The notes: generated by a model not told the origin, from the letters alone. Counted from the first letter of the stretch, positions 24,310 through 32,597 are shown. The stretch: DNA of 64,000 nt from F23-B02 sp963632825 (GCA_963632825.1 CAVGWF010000005.1:1-64000); one strand, 5' to 3'. Made by a program: numbers and translations.

Positions 24310-25674
24310 ATGGATGATAACAGAGACAAAATGAATACCGGCGGTGTTGATGGCGAGTACCATTTCGTAAAACCGGAGCAGCGCCTCTACGAGGACGCGG
24401 AGTTCGTCCCTCAGGACGAGGCGACGGAGTTTCCCGACTACTATGTCCCCGAGGAGAAAAAGCCGCGTGAAAAGACCGATGAGGCAAATCGCGGCAGGAT
24501 CTTCAAAACGGCATGCATGTGCCTTGTGTGCGCTCTCGTGGGAGGGCTGGTCGGAGGCTTCGTTGCACTCAACGCCGCAGGCGGCAATGTGACCGGAACC
24601 ACCGCGGGGACGGCAGCCGCGGGTGAGAAGCCCGTTATCGGCTCCACCGCCGCCGGCAAGACCGTCAGCACCGAGGCTGCCTCGGCAAACGAGATATATG
24701 AGCTCGGCTGCCGCCAGACCGTTGGCATCGCCATCGGCAACAGCAATTCCAATATCTTCGGTCAGACCAGCTCCAGCGCCGTGAACGGCACGGGCTTCGT
24801 CATAACGGCCGACGGATATATCATGACAAACTATCATGTCGTCGAGTCCGCACAGCGGAATGACTATTCTGTCAGCGCCCTTTTCAAGGACGGTACCTCA
24901 TATGAGGCAAAGGTAGTCGGCTTCGATGCGGATAACGATGTCGCGGTTCTGAAAATAGAGGCATCCGACCTCTCTCCCGTAACGATAGGCAACAGCGACA
25001 ATATTGCCGTGGGCGACGGAGTTTTTACGATAGGCAATCCCCTCGGCGAGCTCGATTTTTCGATGACCTCCGGCAGGGTGAGCGCACTCAACCGCAGCAT
25101 AGTCACCGACCGCAACACCGCCGCGATAAATATGTTCCAGTTCGATGCGGCGATCAATTCCGGAAACTCCGGCGGTCCCGTATATAACGAAAGCGGCGAG
25201 GTCATCGGTATAGCGACGGCCAAGGTCGGCTCCTCCGGTGTGGAGGGTCTGGGCTTTGCCATCCCGATAAACGATGCGGCCGAGATCGCAAACGAGCTCA
25301 TAACAAAGGGCTATGTCAGCGGCAAGGCGTATATGGGCGTTAACATCGACAGCCGGTACACTCCGGTGTACGCGCAGTATTACGATATGCCCGAGGGCGC
25401 ATATGTCTATAATGTCGAGTCCGGCGGCTGCGCCGAAAGGTGCGGACTTGCCGCAGGCGATATAATCACCGAAGTCGGCGGTGAGGCTATCGGAAGCTAT
25501 TCCGACCTCAGCTCCGCCATAAAGAGCTTCAAGGCCGGTCAGAGCACCGAGATAGTCGTCTACCGCGCCGGCGAATACGAAAAGCTCGAGATAACCTTTG
25601 ATGAATCCACTCCCGATGCCGCAACCAACGGCGTAGGTGAGTTCGGAGTTTCGGCTCTGCCCAAGGCGGGCTGA
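24310..25674 (+). CDS. HtrA/DegP-type membrane-anchored serine protease with PDZ domain
   Basis: 454 aa. A cytoplasmic acidic N-terminus (1-65) and one transmembrane helix (about 66-88) are followed by an extracellular trypsin-like domain. Its triad is H176 (TNYHVVES), D210 (DNDVAVL) and S287 (GNSGGP). A C-terminal PDZ domain (about 335-430, with RCGLAAGDIITEVGGEAI) completes the fold. This is the surface quality-control protease of Gram-positives (HtrA/YyxA type). GGAGG lies 6 nt before the ATG. A palindrome gtattataatac (24256-24267) holds a TATAAT upstream, but no CssR-type box was identified. The gene is monocistronic with a terminator behind it. Confidence 0.94.
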   Translation: MDDNRDKMNTGGVDGEYHFVKPEQRLYEDAEFVPQDEATEFPDYYVPEEKKPREKTDEANRGRIFKTACMCLVCALVGGLVGGFVALNAAGGNVTGTTAGTAAAGEKPVIGSTAAGKTVSTEAASANEIYELGCRQTVGIAIGNSNSNIFGQTSSSAVNGTGFVITADGYIMTNYHVVESAQRNDYSVSALFKDGTSYEAKVVGFDADNDVAVLKIEASDLSPVTIGNSDNIAVGDGVFTIGNPLGELDFSMTSGRVSALNRSIVTDRNTAAINMFQFDAAINSGNSGGPVYNESGEVIGIATAKVGSSGVEGLGFAIPINDAAEIANELITKGYVSGKAYMGVNIDSRYTPVYAQYYDMPEGAYVYNVESGGCAERCGLAAGDIITEVGGEAIGSYSDLSSAIKSFKAGQSTEIVVYRAGEYEKLEITFDESTPDAATNGVGEFGVSALPKAG

Positions 25675-25773
25675 TGCCGGGTTTATAACCACGCTATGTT
25701 TCTTCTCCTTTAAAGTCGGGAGGCCCCTCTCTCACCTCCCGATATATATCCTCTCTATTTCTCCAAAACAAAA

Positions 25774-25800
25774 GGCCGCAGCTTGCTGCGGTCTTTTGTT
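25774..25800. terminator. Terminator between htrA-like and mgtC-like genes
   Basis: A compact 6-7 bp GC-rich stem (ccgcagc/gctgcgg) has AAAA before and TCTTTTGTTTTG after it. A weaker hairpin lies at 25717-25741. Confidence 0.65.
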
Positions 25801-25844
25801 TTGCCGGCAGTCACCGGCCGGCACGCCGCGCTGACCGTATCCGC

Positions 25845-26540
25845 TCACATTTCCTCGACGGCGAATACATCCGGAAGTCTGGTGACGGCGGTCACTATCT
25901 CTGTGCCGGTAATCTTCGGAGTAGTGTACACGGACATGAGCGCATAGTATCGGTGCCGTTCGTTCTCGCTCTCGGTGCGGCTGACCTCAAGGCTTGACAC
26001 CTTGAGAGAGCGGGCGCTGAGCAGCTCAAGCACCTCGTTTATCGTTGCGGCTTCGGCATACTCGATGTAGAGCGTGCACAGTCTGCCGCTTTTTGCGAAT
26101 TTAAACTCAAACTTTATGAGCACGATCTCGGCAAACAGTATCATTGCCGCCGCAAACAATGCACACTCGATAAAGCCCGCACCGCAGGCGAGCCCGACTA
26201 TCGCCGACGCCCAGAGCCCCGCCGCGGTGGTGAGTCCCTTCACCTGCCGTCTGCCGGTGACGATAATGGTGCCCGCGCCGATGAAGCCGATACCGGCAAT
26301 GACCTGCGCACCGAGCCTGCCGATATCGGTCATGAGCCCCAATCCAAGCAGGAGATACTGGCTTGTGAGCGTTGTGACGGCGGCTCCGAGACAGATGAGG
26401 ATATGAGTGCGTAAGCCCGCGGGACGGCGCTTTATCTCGCGCTCCGCACCTATGACCGCTCCGCAGAAAAACGCGGCAAGCAGCCGCAGCGTCAGTGCGA
26501 GCACGGTGCCCTCCCTTATAAAATCAAAGCATGACAGCAT
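25845..26540 (-). CDS. MgtC/SapB-family membrane protein (second copy)
   Basis: 231 aa. The conserved membrane core has EREIKRRPAGLRTHILICLGAA and IGFIGAGTIIVTGRRQVKGLTTAAGLW, diagnostic of MgtC/SapB. The C-terminal soluble domain (about 150-231) resembles the ACT-like MgtC tail. MgtC proteins aid survival at low Mg2+ and in Salmonella inhibit the F-ATPase; roles in Gram-positive commensals are unclear. It lies 13 bp downstream of a paralogue and is the last gene of the dac-mgtC-mgtC operon. Confidence 0.9.
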   Translation of the reverse strand: MLSCFDFIREGTVLALTLRLLAAFFCGAVIGAEREIKRRPAGLRTHILICLGAAVTTLTSQYLLLGLGLMTDIGRLGAQVIAGIGFIGAGTIIVTGRRQVKGLTTAAGLWASAIVGLACGAGFIECALFAAAMILFAEIVLIKFEFKFAKSGRLCTLYIEYAEAATINEVLELLSARSLKVSSLEVSRTESENERHRYYALMSVYTTPKITGTEIVTAVTRLPDVFAVEEM

Positions 26541-26553
26541 ATTCTCACCCCCC

Positions 26554-27282
26554 TCACTGACCTTCTTCTATTGAAACGATGCCGCCGAGCATTGACAGCC
26601 GCGCAAGCAGCAGCGTATGGTTTATCTCCTTCGGCAGATATACGCTAAGGTGTACCCCGAGTGCTGCCCGGCTGTCCTCCGGCTGCTTTGTCAGATCCAC
26701 ATCATAGACCGTGACGCCCAGCTCACGCAGCATTGTCAGAACGGCGCCGAAGTGGTCAAAGCTATCCAGCTCCGCGAGGATGTTCATATACCGCGAGCGC
26801 AGTATCAAGCGCGATTCCAGCGCCGGAAAGGCATACATGCAGATGAGGATGAGCACAACGCATATGCCCACGCATTCGTAAAAGCCCGCTCCGATGGCAA
26901 GCCCCAGGCATGCCGATGCCCAAAGCCCCGCCGCGGTGGTGAGCCCCTTCACACGCTTTCTGCCTGTGAGGATGATGGTGCCCGCCCCGAGAAAGCCAAC
27001 GCCGTTTATGACCTGAGCGCCGAAGCGCGAGACATCGTGGACGGCGCCGGCCGCCCGTGCCTGCGCAAGCCACTTCGTCGAAAGCATTATATCGAGATAC
27101 TGGCTTAGCATTATGGTCATCGTCGAGCCAATGGCGACGAGCATATAGGTGCGGAAGCCTGCGGGACTGCTTTTGCGCTCGCGCTCAAGTCCCAGCAGTC
27201 CGCCGACTATTACGGCAAGCACTATCCGCAGCACCATTGATGCGAAATTAAGTTGTCTTAAGTATTCTGCGGCGTTTTCCAT
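26554..27282 (-). CDS. MgtC/SapB-family membrane protein (first copy)
   Basis: 242 aa. Same core as its neighbour (LERERKSSPAGFRTYMLVAIGS and VGFLGAGTIILTGRKRVKGLTTAAGLW) and a similar ACT-like C-terminus. The two copies have clearly diverged outside the core, so the duplication is not recent. The ATG follows the carboxypeptidase stop by three bases, so it is co-transcribed with that gene. Confidence 0.9.
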   Translation of the reverse strand: MENAAEYLRQLNFASMVLRIVLAVIVGGLLGLERERKSSPAGFRTYMLVAIGSTMTIMLSQYLDIMLSTKWLAQARAAGAVHDVSRFGAQVINGVGFLGAGTIILTGRKRVKGLTTAAGLWASACLGLAIGAGFYECVGICVVLILICMYAFPALESRLILRSRYMNILAELDSFDHFGAVLTMLRELGVTVYDVDLTKQPEDSRAALGVHLSVYLPKEINHTLLLARLSMLGGIVSIEEGQ

Positions 27283-27285
27283 ATA

Positions 27286-28668
27286 TCATCTCCGCGCCCT
27301 GCTCTGCGGGCGCTTTTTTGCTTTGCTTTTCGATATTTTCCGGAGCTTTCTTTTGGCTCTCCGCTTTCTTGCCGCCAGAAGCAGCAGCGTGAGCATTGTC
27401 ACCACAAACAGCGCGCACACGATGACGAGCGCAAGCTTCTGATCCGATTGCAGCCCCTGCGGAGTCTGCGGCTGAGGCTCCTCCGGCTCCTCGAGCACGG
27501 TTTTTCCCGCAACGAGCTTCACCGTTGCGTAAATTGTCCCGTCATCGGGGTCCGAGAAGCTCACGGTGCCGAGCTCGGTGCCCTCGGGGCACTCGGCAGT
27601 TAGTGTTTCGGCATTGAGATCGACGGTCTTTCTGAGCTCGGATGCATCCAGCGAGTTCTCGGCCAAGGCGTTAACATCGCCCGCGCAGATAAGCTCCACC
27701 GTTCCTTTTACGCCGTCGTGTTCTATGGGCTGCGTGCCGACGGCGGTGCCGGATTCCACGATACTGCGGTAGGAGTAGTTTTCAAAGCACCAGTCGAGCA
27801 GCTTCACCGAGTCGGCAAAGCTGTCAAATTCCTTTTTGCTCTTGTCGCCGTCGGCACCGAGGATGACGGTGATGACATTCACTCCGTCGCGCTGTACCGC
27901 TCCCACGAGGCAGTAACCCGCAGCGTCGGTATATCCGGTCTTTATGCCCACCGCGCCGTCGTAGCGGTATTTTCCGGTGTACACCGAGTCGCTGCAAATG
28001 AGCGCGTTCGAGCTTTTCAGCCGCCGCTCGGGTGAAAGGTTCGTTGCGGAAACGGTGTACTCCGAGGTGCCCACGAGCTTTGCGAAAAGCGGATGGCGCA
28101 TCGCCTCGCAGGAGATGATGAATATATCCCGCGCGGTGGAGTAGTGCTCCGGATCGGGCATGCCGTGGGTGTTTGTAAAGTGCGTTCCGCTGCACCCGAG
28201 CTCGCCGGCGCGCACATTCATTTTGTCCACAAACGCCTCTATCGAGCCCGCGACATGCACGGCGATTATATTGCACGCCTCGTTTGCCGAGGCGAGAGCC
28301 GCGCAGTAGAGAAGATCCTCAAGGCTCATACTCTCGCCGACGCCGATACCGGCGGTGGAGCTGTCGTCGTCAAGACCCGTTTTGCAGTCGGCTCCGGCGG
28401 TGACGGTGTCATCTGCAGAAACGCTGCCGCTCTCGATGGCTTCAACGGCGAGCAGCATCGTCATTATCTTTGTGAGGCTCGCGGGTGCATGGCGGGAGTA
28501 GGCATTGGCGTTGTAGAGTATCCTGCCGGTGCCCATATCGCCCAGAAGCGCACACTCGGCGCTGCCGAGCTTCGGCTGCGCGTTGTCCTCCGCCAAAGCA
28601 GGCACGGCAAGCAGCCCGAGCACCACGCTCAGGCACACTATCATCGCCGTTATTTGCAGCTTTCTCAT
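27286..28668 (-). CDS. D-alanyl-D-alanine carboxypeptidase (S11, PBP5-like)
   Basis: 460 aa. Signal peptide (1-26, ending ALA). The three penicillin-binding motifs are complete: SLTK (64-67), SAN (127-129) and KTG (243-245). A beta-rich C-terminal domain (about 290-395) is followed by a transmembrane helix (about 408-430) and a very basic tail. This helix-plus-basic tail replaces the amphipathic anchor of PBP5. The enzyme trims the terminal D-Ala of peptidoglycan stems and so limits cross-linking. It leads an operon with two MgtC-like genes. Confidence 0.92.
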   Translation of the reverse strand: MRKLQITAMIVCLSVVLGLLAVPALAEDNAQPKLGSAECALLGDMGTGRILYNANAYSRHAPASLTKIMTMLLAVEAIESGSVSADDTVTAGADCKTGLDDDSSTAGIGVGESMSLEDLLYCAALASANEACNIIAVHVAGSIEAFVDKMNVRAGELGCSGTHFTNTHGMPDPEHYSTARDIFIISCEAMRHPLFAKLVGTSEYTVSATNLSPERRLKSSNALICSDSVYTGKYRYDGAVGIKTGYTDAAGYCLVGAVQRDGVNVITVILGADGDKSKKEFDSFADSVKLLDWCFENYSYRSIVESGTAVGTQPIEHDGVKGTVELICAGDVNALAENSLDASELRKTVDLNAETLTAECPEGTELGTVSFSDPDDGTIYATVKLVAGKTVLEEPEEPQPQTPQGLQSDQKLALVIVCALFVVTMLTLLLLAARKRRAKRKLRKISKSKAKKRPQSRARR

Positions 28669-28708
28669 GCTATCTTCCCCACAGCCTTTATTGTTTACTG
28701 TATGCTAC

Positions 28709-28737
28709 ATTATAAATAAACTTGCCCTTCCGCGCAA
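28709..28737 (-). promoter_or_regulatory. Promoter of the carboxypeptidase-mgtC operon, overlapped by an inverted repeat
   Basis: On the minus strand, TTGCGC (28737-28732), 17-bp spacer, TATAAT (28714-28709). The 14-base inverted repeat 28724-28737/28745-28758 (one non-Watson-Crick pair) covers the -35 and could be an operator. Confidence 0.6.
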
Positions 28738-28759
28738 GCGGCAATTGCGTGGAAGGGCT

Positions 28760-28987
28760 TCATTTGCCGAATTTCTCTGCACAGCGGAAAAACGCCTCTA
28801 AAAACCCGTTTGGAGCCGAGGTATGTCTGTTCGGAGCGGATATACAGCGGCATATACGCTACAATGCATACCGTAACCCCCATATGTATCTTCTTAGTCA
28901 CGCGGTGCGGCCGGTCCCCGTGCCGCGAGGCAAAATCTTTCCTTTACCATAGCAAAGTTCTATACTCCTTTTATCTTCACTTTACAG
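28760..28987. other. Gene-free stretch between dac promoter and pnp hairpins
   Basis: No open frame with a ribosome site, no tRNA-like cloverleaf and no recognisable RNA family was seen here. A 76-codon plus-strand frame (28722-28952) lacks a Shine-Dalgarno sequence and has unconvincing composition. Confidence 0.5.
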
Positions 28988-29073
28988 CAAACCACCGGAC
29001 GGATAACCGTTCGGTGGTTTGTGCTTATGTACAGTCAGCGCCCCCTGAACGGCTGATCCGTTCGGAGGGCGCT
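28988..29073. terminator. Two tandem hairpins downstream of pnp
   Basis: Hairpin 1 pairs 28988-29002 with 29007-29021 (15 bp, one wobble). Hairpin 2 pairs 29037-29052 with 29058-29073 (16 bp, two imperfect pairs). They share the sequence CGTTCGG in the right arm. Neither is followed by a T-run on the minus strand, so they may stabilise the pnp 3' end rather than terminate by themselves. Confidence 0.55.
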
Positions 29074-29089
29074 GCTGTTCGTTATCCGG

Positions 29090-31207
29090 TTAAGCCTCGC
29101 CGCGCTCCTTGAGAGCTTCCTTGCGGGAGAGGTTGACTCTGCCGCGATCGTCGATCTCGGTGACCTTGACCCATGTCATATCGCCGACATTGAGAACATC
29201 CTCGACCTTTTCGGTGCGCTTGAACTCAAGATCCTTGATATGGCACATTCCGTCCTTGCCCGGAGCGAGCTCAATGAATGCGCCGATGGGGATTATGCGC
29301 ACGACCTTGCCGTAGTACAGTGCGCCGACCTCGGGCTCGAAAACGATGTTCTCGATGGTCTGGCGTGCGGCGCGGCAGGCCTCGATATCCTCGGATGCGA
29401 TGAATATGCTGCCGTCGTCCTCGATATCGATCTTGCAGCCGGTGTCGGCGGTGATCTTCTGGATGACCTTGCCGCCGGAGCCGATGACCTCGCGGATCTT
29501 GTCGGGATTGATCTTCATCTGGATCATCTTCGGAGCGGTCTTTGCAAGCTCCTTGCGCGGCTCCGCAATGGCCTTGAGCATGACCTCGTCGAGGATCTGG
29601 AAGCGAGCCTCGCGGGTGATCCTGAACGCCTCCTTGACTATCTCGTGCTTGAGTCCGTCGTTCTTAAGATCCATCTGGATGGCGGTGATGCCGTTCTTCG
29701 TGCCGGCAACCTTGAAGTCCATTTCGCCATGGAAGTCCTCAACGCCCTGGATGTCGATGAAGGTGGTGAAATCGTCGCCGTCCTGAATAAGGCCGCAGGA
29801 GATGCCCGCTACGGGTGCCTTAAGGGGAACGCCTGCATCCATGAGTGCGAGCGTGGTGCCGCAGATGGAGCCCTGAGAGGTCGAGCCGTTGGAGGAGAGG
29901 ATCTCGGAGACTACGCGGATGGTGTACGGGAAGTCCTCGACATCGGGAATGACGCACTCGAGCGCCTTCTCGACGAGAGCGCCGTGACCGTATTCGCGTC
30001 TGCCGGTGCTGCGGCTGGCGCGAGCCTCGCCGGTAGAGTAAGCGGGCATATTGTAGTGATGCATAAAGCGCTTCTCTTCCTCCTCCCAGATGGTATCGAG
30101 CTTCTGGGACATGGAGAGAGTTGCGAGAGTTGCAATGGACAGCACCTGGGTCTGACCGCGGGTGAACAGTGCCGAGCCGTGCACTCTGGGTATAATGCCG
30201 ACCTCACTGCCAAGGGGACGGATCTCATTCATTGCACGGCCGTCAACGCGCTTGCCGGCGAGCAGCCACTTCTTAACGACCTTTTTTTGAAGCTTGTACA
30301 GTATCTCGTCCATGTACTGCATGATGTCGGGATGATCCTCGGAGTATTTCGCCTCCATCGCGGTGACCCACTCGTTGACGCGAGCCTCGCGCACATTCTT
30401 ATCGGCGGTGTCCATGCAGTATTCCATACCCTCAAACTCGTTCTCGACGAGCTTATTAAACAGCTCCTCGTCAAAGGAGGCATGCTCGTACTCAAACTTC
30501 GGCTTGCCTACCTCGGCGACCATCCTGTCGATAAGGTCGAGGACGGGCTGGAGATGCTCGTGAGCCTGAACTATGCCCTCGTACATGACATCGTCGGGAA
30601 CCTGATCGGCCTCGGACTCGATCATTACGATCTTTTTGTGAGTCGCGGCGATGGTAGTGGTCATGCGGTTGGTCCTGCGCTCCTCCTGAGTGGGGTTAAA
30701 GAGATATTTCTCGCCGTCCCAGCCGAGTACTATGCCGGCAATGGGACCGTTGAAGGGGACATCGGAGATGCTGACGGCTGCCGATGCGCCGATCATTGCG
30801 GTGATCTCGGGGCTGCAGTCGCGGTCTACCGACAGGACCTCGCAGGCAATGACGACATCGTTGCGCAGATCGCTCGGGAACAGCGGGCGCATGGGGCGGT
30901 CGATGAGTCGGGACGCCAGCACTGCCGGCAGGCTGGGCTTACCCTCGCGGCGCATAAAGCTGCCGGGGATGCGGCCGACGGCGTACAGCTTCTCGTTGAA
31001 GTCAACGGCGAGAGGAAAGTAGTCGATACCGTCCTTGGGGCGGGCCGATGCCGTGCAGGTGACAAGCACGGTGGTCTCACCGTAGGTGACGAGCACGGCG
31101 GCGTTGCACAGCTCCGCCATCTTGCCGACCTCCATCTTCAGGGGACGGCCTTCGTACTCGATCTCGAATTTTCTGTAATCGGGAAATTCCTTGTGAGTGA
31201 TTATCAT
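29090..31207 (-). CDS. pnp: Polynucleotide phosphorylase
   Basis: 705 aa. Two RNase PH-like domains are separated by a helical domain. A KH domain (about 555-615, KIREVIGSGGKVIQKI) and an S1 domain (about 620-695, GALYYGKVVRIIPIGAFIELAPG) follow. It is the phosphorolytic 3'-5' exoribonuclease of mRNA turnover and a degradosome partner. FMRREGKPSLPAVLASRLIDRP, an RNase PH-1 segment, is typical. The ATG at 31207 has AAGGAG at 8 nt. The rpsO-pnp order is standard, but a strong terminator and a 387-bp leader separate them here, so pnp probably has its own promoter or depends on read-through. Confidence 0.97.
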   Translation of the reverse strand: MIITHKEFPDYRKFEIEYEGRPLKMEVGKMAELCNAAVLVTYGETTVLVTCTASARPKDGIDYFPLAVDFNEKLYAVGRIPGSFMRREGKPSLPAVLASRLIDRPMRPLFPSDLRNDVVIACEVLSVDRDCSPEITAMIGASAAVSISDVPFNGPIAGIVLGWDGEKYLFNPTQEERRTNRMTTTIAATHKKIVMIESEADQVPDDVMYEGIVQAHEHLQPVLDLIDRMVAEVGKPKFEYEHASFDEELFNKLVENEFEGMEYCMDTADKNVREARVNEWVTAMEAKYSEDHPDIMQYMDEILYKLQKKVVKKWLLAGKRVDGRAMNEIRPLGSEVGIIPRVHGSALFTRGQTQVLSIATLATLSMSQKLDTIWEEEEKRFMHHYNMPAYSTGEARASRSTGRREYGHGALVEKALECVIPDVEDFPYTIRVVSEILSSNGSTSQGSICGTTLALMDAGVPLKAPVAGISCGLIQDGDDFTTFIDIQGVEDFHGEMDFKVAGTKNGITAIQMDLKNDGLKHEIVKEAFRITREARFQILDEVMLKAIAEPRKELAKTAPKMIQMKINPDKIREVIGSGGKVIQKITADTGCKIDIEDDGSIFIASEDIEACRAARQTIENIVFEPEVGALYYGKVVRIIPIGAFIELAPGKDGMCHIKDLEFKRTEKVEDVLNVGDMTWVKVTEIDDRGRVNLSRKEALKERGEA

Positions 31208-31293
31208 TTGTTTTGCTCCTTTTCGTTATTATTTTCAAAAACCGCCGGAGCATAGCACTTGAAAACAGACTTCACGCCGAAGCCCGTTTTCAA
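31204..31293 (-). CDS. Possible 29-codon leader ORF in the pnp 5' region
   Basis: On the minus strand a TTG at 31293 has AAGGAG 9 nt upstream. The frame runs 29 codons to a TGA that overlaps the pnp ATG (ATGA). Its first half (TTG through GTTTTC) coincides with a 15-bp hairpin (31259-31273 with 31279-31293, loop of 5). That hairpin has two G-U wobbles on the minus-strand RNA but two A-C mismatches on the plus strand, so it is better formed in the pnp message. PNPase is autoregulated through its leader in E. coli. Coding is unproven; the ribosome site and overlap may be coincidence. Confidence 0.3.
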   Translation of the reverse strand: MKTGFGVKSVFKCYAPAVFENNNEKEQNK

Positions 31294-31420
31294 ATACTAA
31301 GCTCCTTTTCGGGGGCGATTTTTTAGAGGCATTTTTTCGCACCTGCGGATACGGTCATTGCGGTATCCCGACCGGTGGGTGCAGGTAAAGCCGGTATACT
31401 GCCGCAATACCGCAAGTGCG

Positions 31421-31475
31421 CCCTTGGCTCCCCTGCGTAAAGGGAGCTGTCAGCCGTAGGGCTGAATGATGAGGC
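31421..31475 (+). repeat. Dispersed-repeat-like element (two small hairpins) of Clostridia
   Basis: The stretch TTGGCTCCCCTGCGTAAAGG continues into GAGCTGTCAGCCGTAGGGCT and GAATGATGAG. It contains two adjacent stems, ggctccc/gggagct and cagcc/ggctg. I recognise this pattern as an intergenic repeat seen many times in gut Clostridia genomes. Only one copy is visible here, so repetitiveness rests on recall. Confidence 0.5.
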
Positions 31476-31529
31476 GAGATTATATCTCGGCGTGAGCCGG
31501 CTCAATATGGATCGGCGCAGCATTGAAAA

Positions 31530-31562
31530 AAGCAGGGGACAATATTCACTTGTCCCCTGCTT
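31530..31562 (-). terminator. Strong terminator of rpsO
   Basis: A perfect 13-bp stem (31530-31542 with 31550-31562) and a run of six T after it on the minus strand. It separates rpsO from pnp. Confidence 0.9.
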
Positions 31563-31593
31563 AAAACCTTCATACCCTTCGGAAATGCCGGAC

Positions 31594-31860
31594 TTACTTG
31601 CGGATGCCCAGCTTTGCAATGATTGCACGATAGCGCTCGATGTCCTTCTTTGCGAGGTAGTCGAGCAGGCGGCGGCGCTTGCCGACCATCTTGTACATGC
31701 CCAGACGGCTGTGGTCGTCGTTGGGATGAACCTTCAGGTGAGCGGTCAGCTCGCGGATGCGCTGAGTGAGAATTGCGATCTGAACCTCGGGCGAGCCGGT
31801 GTCGTTCTCGTGAGTCTTGTTTGCCTCTATAACGGCGGTCTTGGTCTCTTTGGTGATCAT
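31594..31860 (-). CDS. rpsO: 30S ribosomal protein S15
   Basis: 88 aa, the normal S15 length. Conserved segments are DTGSPEVQIAILTQRIRELT, HLKVHPNDDHSRLGM and GKRRRLLDYL. It binds 16S rRNA early in small-subunit assembly. The ATG at 31860 has GAAAGGGG upstream; the longer frame to 31938 lies in the leader. It is followed by a strong terminator and then pnp. Confidence 0.97.
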   Translation of the reverse strand: MITKETKTAVIEANKTHENDTGSPEVQIAILTQRIRELTAHLKVHPNDDHSRLGMYKMVGKRRRLLDYLAKKDIERYRAIIAKLGIRK

Positions 31861-31869
31861 AATGATACC

Positions 31870-31917
31870 CCTTTCATGATTTTCATATACCCTGTGACTA
31901 AGTAAAGGGATGAAAGG
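31870..31917 (-). promoter_or_regulatory. rpsO leader hairpin that covers the ribosome-binding site
   Basis: Arms 31870-31877 and 31910-31917 (cctttcat/atgaaagg) pair over 8 bp, and the minus-strand left part of the Shine-Dalgarno GAAAGGGG is inside the stem. S15 represses its own translation through leader structures in several bacteria, so this is a candidate autoregulatory element. Confidence 0.4.
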
Positions 31918-31953
31918 TCTCCCGATTACTGAGTACACGGGCTTAGCCTTGTA

Positions 31954-31982
31954 ATATTACCACTTACCGCTGCGTTTGTAAA
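31954..31982 (-). promoter_or_regulatory. rpsO promoter
   Basis: On the minus strand, TTTACA (31982-31977), 17-bp spacer, TAATAT (31959-31954). Confidence 0.55.
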
Positions 31983-31989
31983 GCTTTTT

Positions 31990-32469
31990 TTACGGGTTGA
32001 GATCGGCTGTCCTGAAGTACAGGCTCCTGAGCGTATCCGCGTCCGCGCCCTGTGTCATGCCGACGGACCAGCTCCTGCCGCCCAGATACCAGCAGATGAT
32101 GCCGGCTCCGTTTCCGTCGAGCTTCACGACGGGGTCGCCCTGCAGGATCTCGAGCGTCATTATCGGCTCCTCCTGCCAATCACGGCTCATGCCGGAGATA
32201 TCCTCTCTCTGCTCCGTAGCCTGCGCACGGATGACAAAGTCGCCGTAGTCGGCCTGATACAGCGTTGTGCTGCCGTCTATGGCCGTGTAAACGGGAGTCC
32301 TGCCCTCGATATCCGGCATTACGATGCCGGCGGTCTTGAACTCCTCGGCGCTCGACTCGCGCACGGGGTTTGCAAGCTGCGTGTTATTATCATCGCCCTG
32401 CACGGAGCAGGCGCACAGCGCCGCCGCAAGGCACAGCGCGCAGCAGACGATGCTTTTCAGATTTTTCAC
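31990..32469 (-). CDS. Lipoprotein of unknown function
   Basis: 159 aa from a GTG at 32469, which has AAGGAG 9 nt upstream. A short basic N-terminus and hydrophobic core end in a lipobox (ALCAC, Cys about 21), so lipid anchoring is predicted. The mature part (DFVIRAQATEQ, AGIICWYLGGRSWSV) looks like a small beta domain. I do not recognise the family. It is monocistronic, read away from yfbR and towards rpsO. Confidence 0.7.
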   Translation of the reverse strand: MKNLKSIVCCALCLAAALCACSVQGDDNNTQLANPVRESSAEEFKTAGIVMPDIEGRTPVYTAIDGSTTLYQADYGDFVIRAQATEQREDISGMSRDWQEEPIMTLEILQGDPVVKLDGNGAGIICWYLGGRSWSVGMTQGADADTLRSLYFRTADLNP

Positions 32470-32597
32470 CGCGGTCGCTCCTTTCGCTTTCGTCAACATC
32501 CCTATGACGAAGCTTCGCGCAAAATTGTTCCTTAAACATTTGATATTATCCGCACATTGTGGTAACATACATCTGATTTTAACACAGGAGAAGCAGA

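Noticed and set aside
28740..28990. Possible structured RNA or tRNA in the dac-pnp gap
   Set aside because: No cloverleaf, CCA end, or known RNA signature could be traced by eye; only isolated hairpins.
29240..31255. 671-codon plus-strand open frame opposite pnp
   Set aside because: It is a shadow of the GC-rich codon pattern of pnp; no ribosome site, Val/Leu/Ala/Asp-heavy composition and no recognisable domain.
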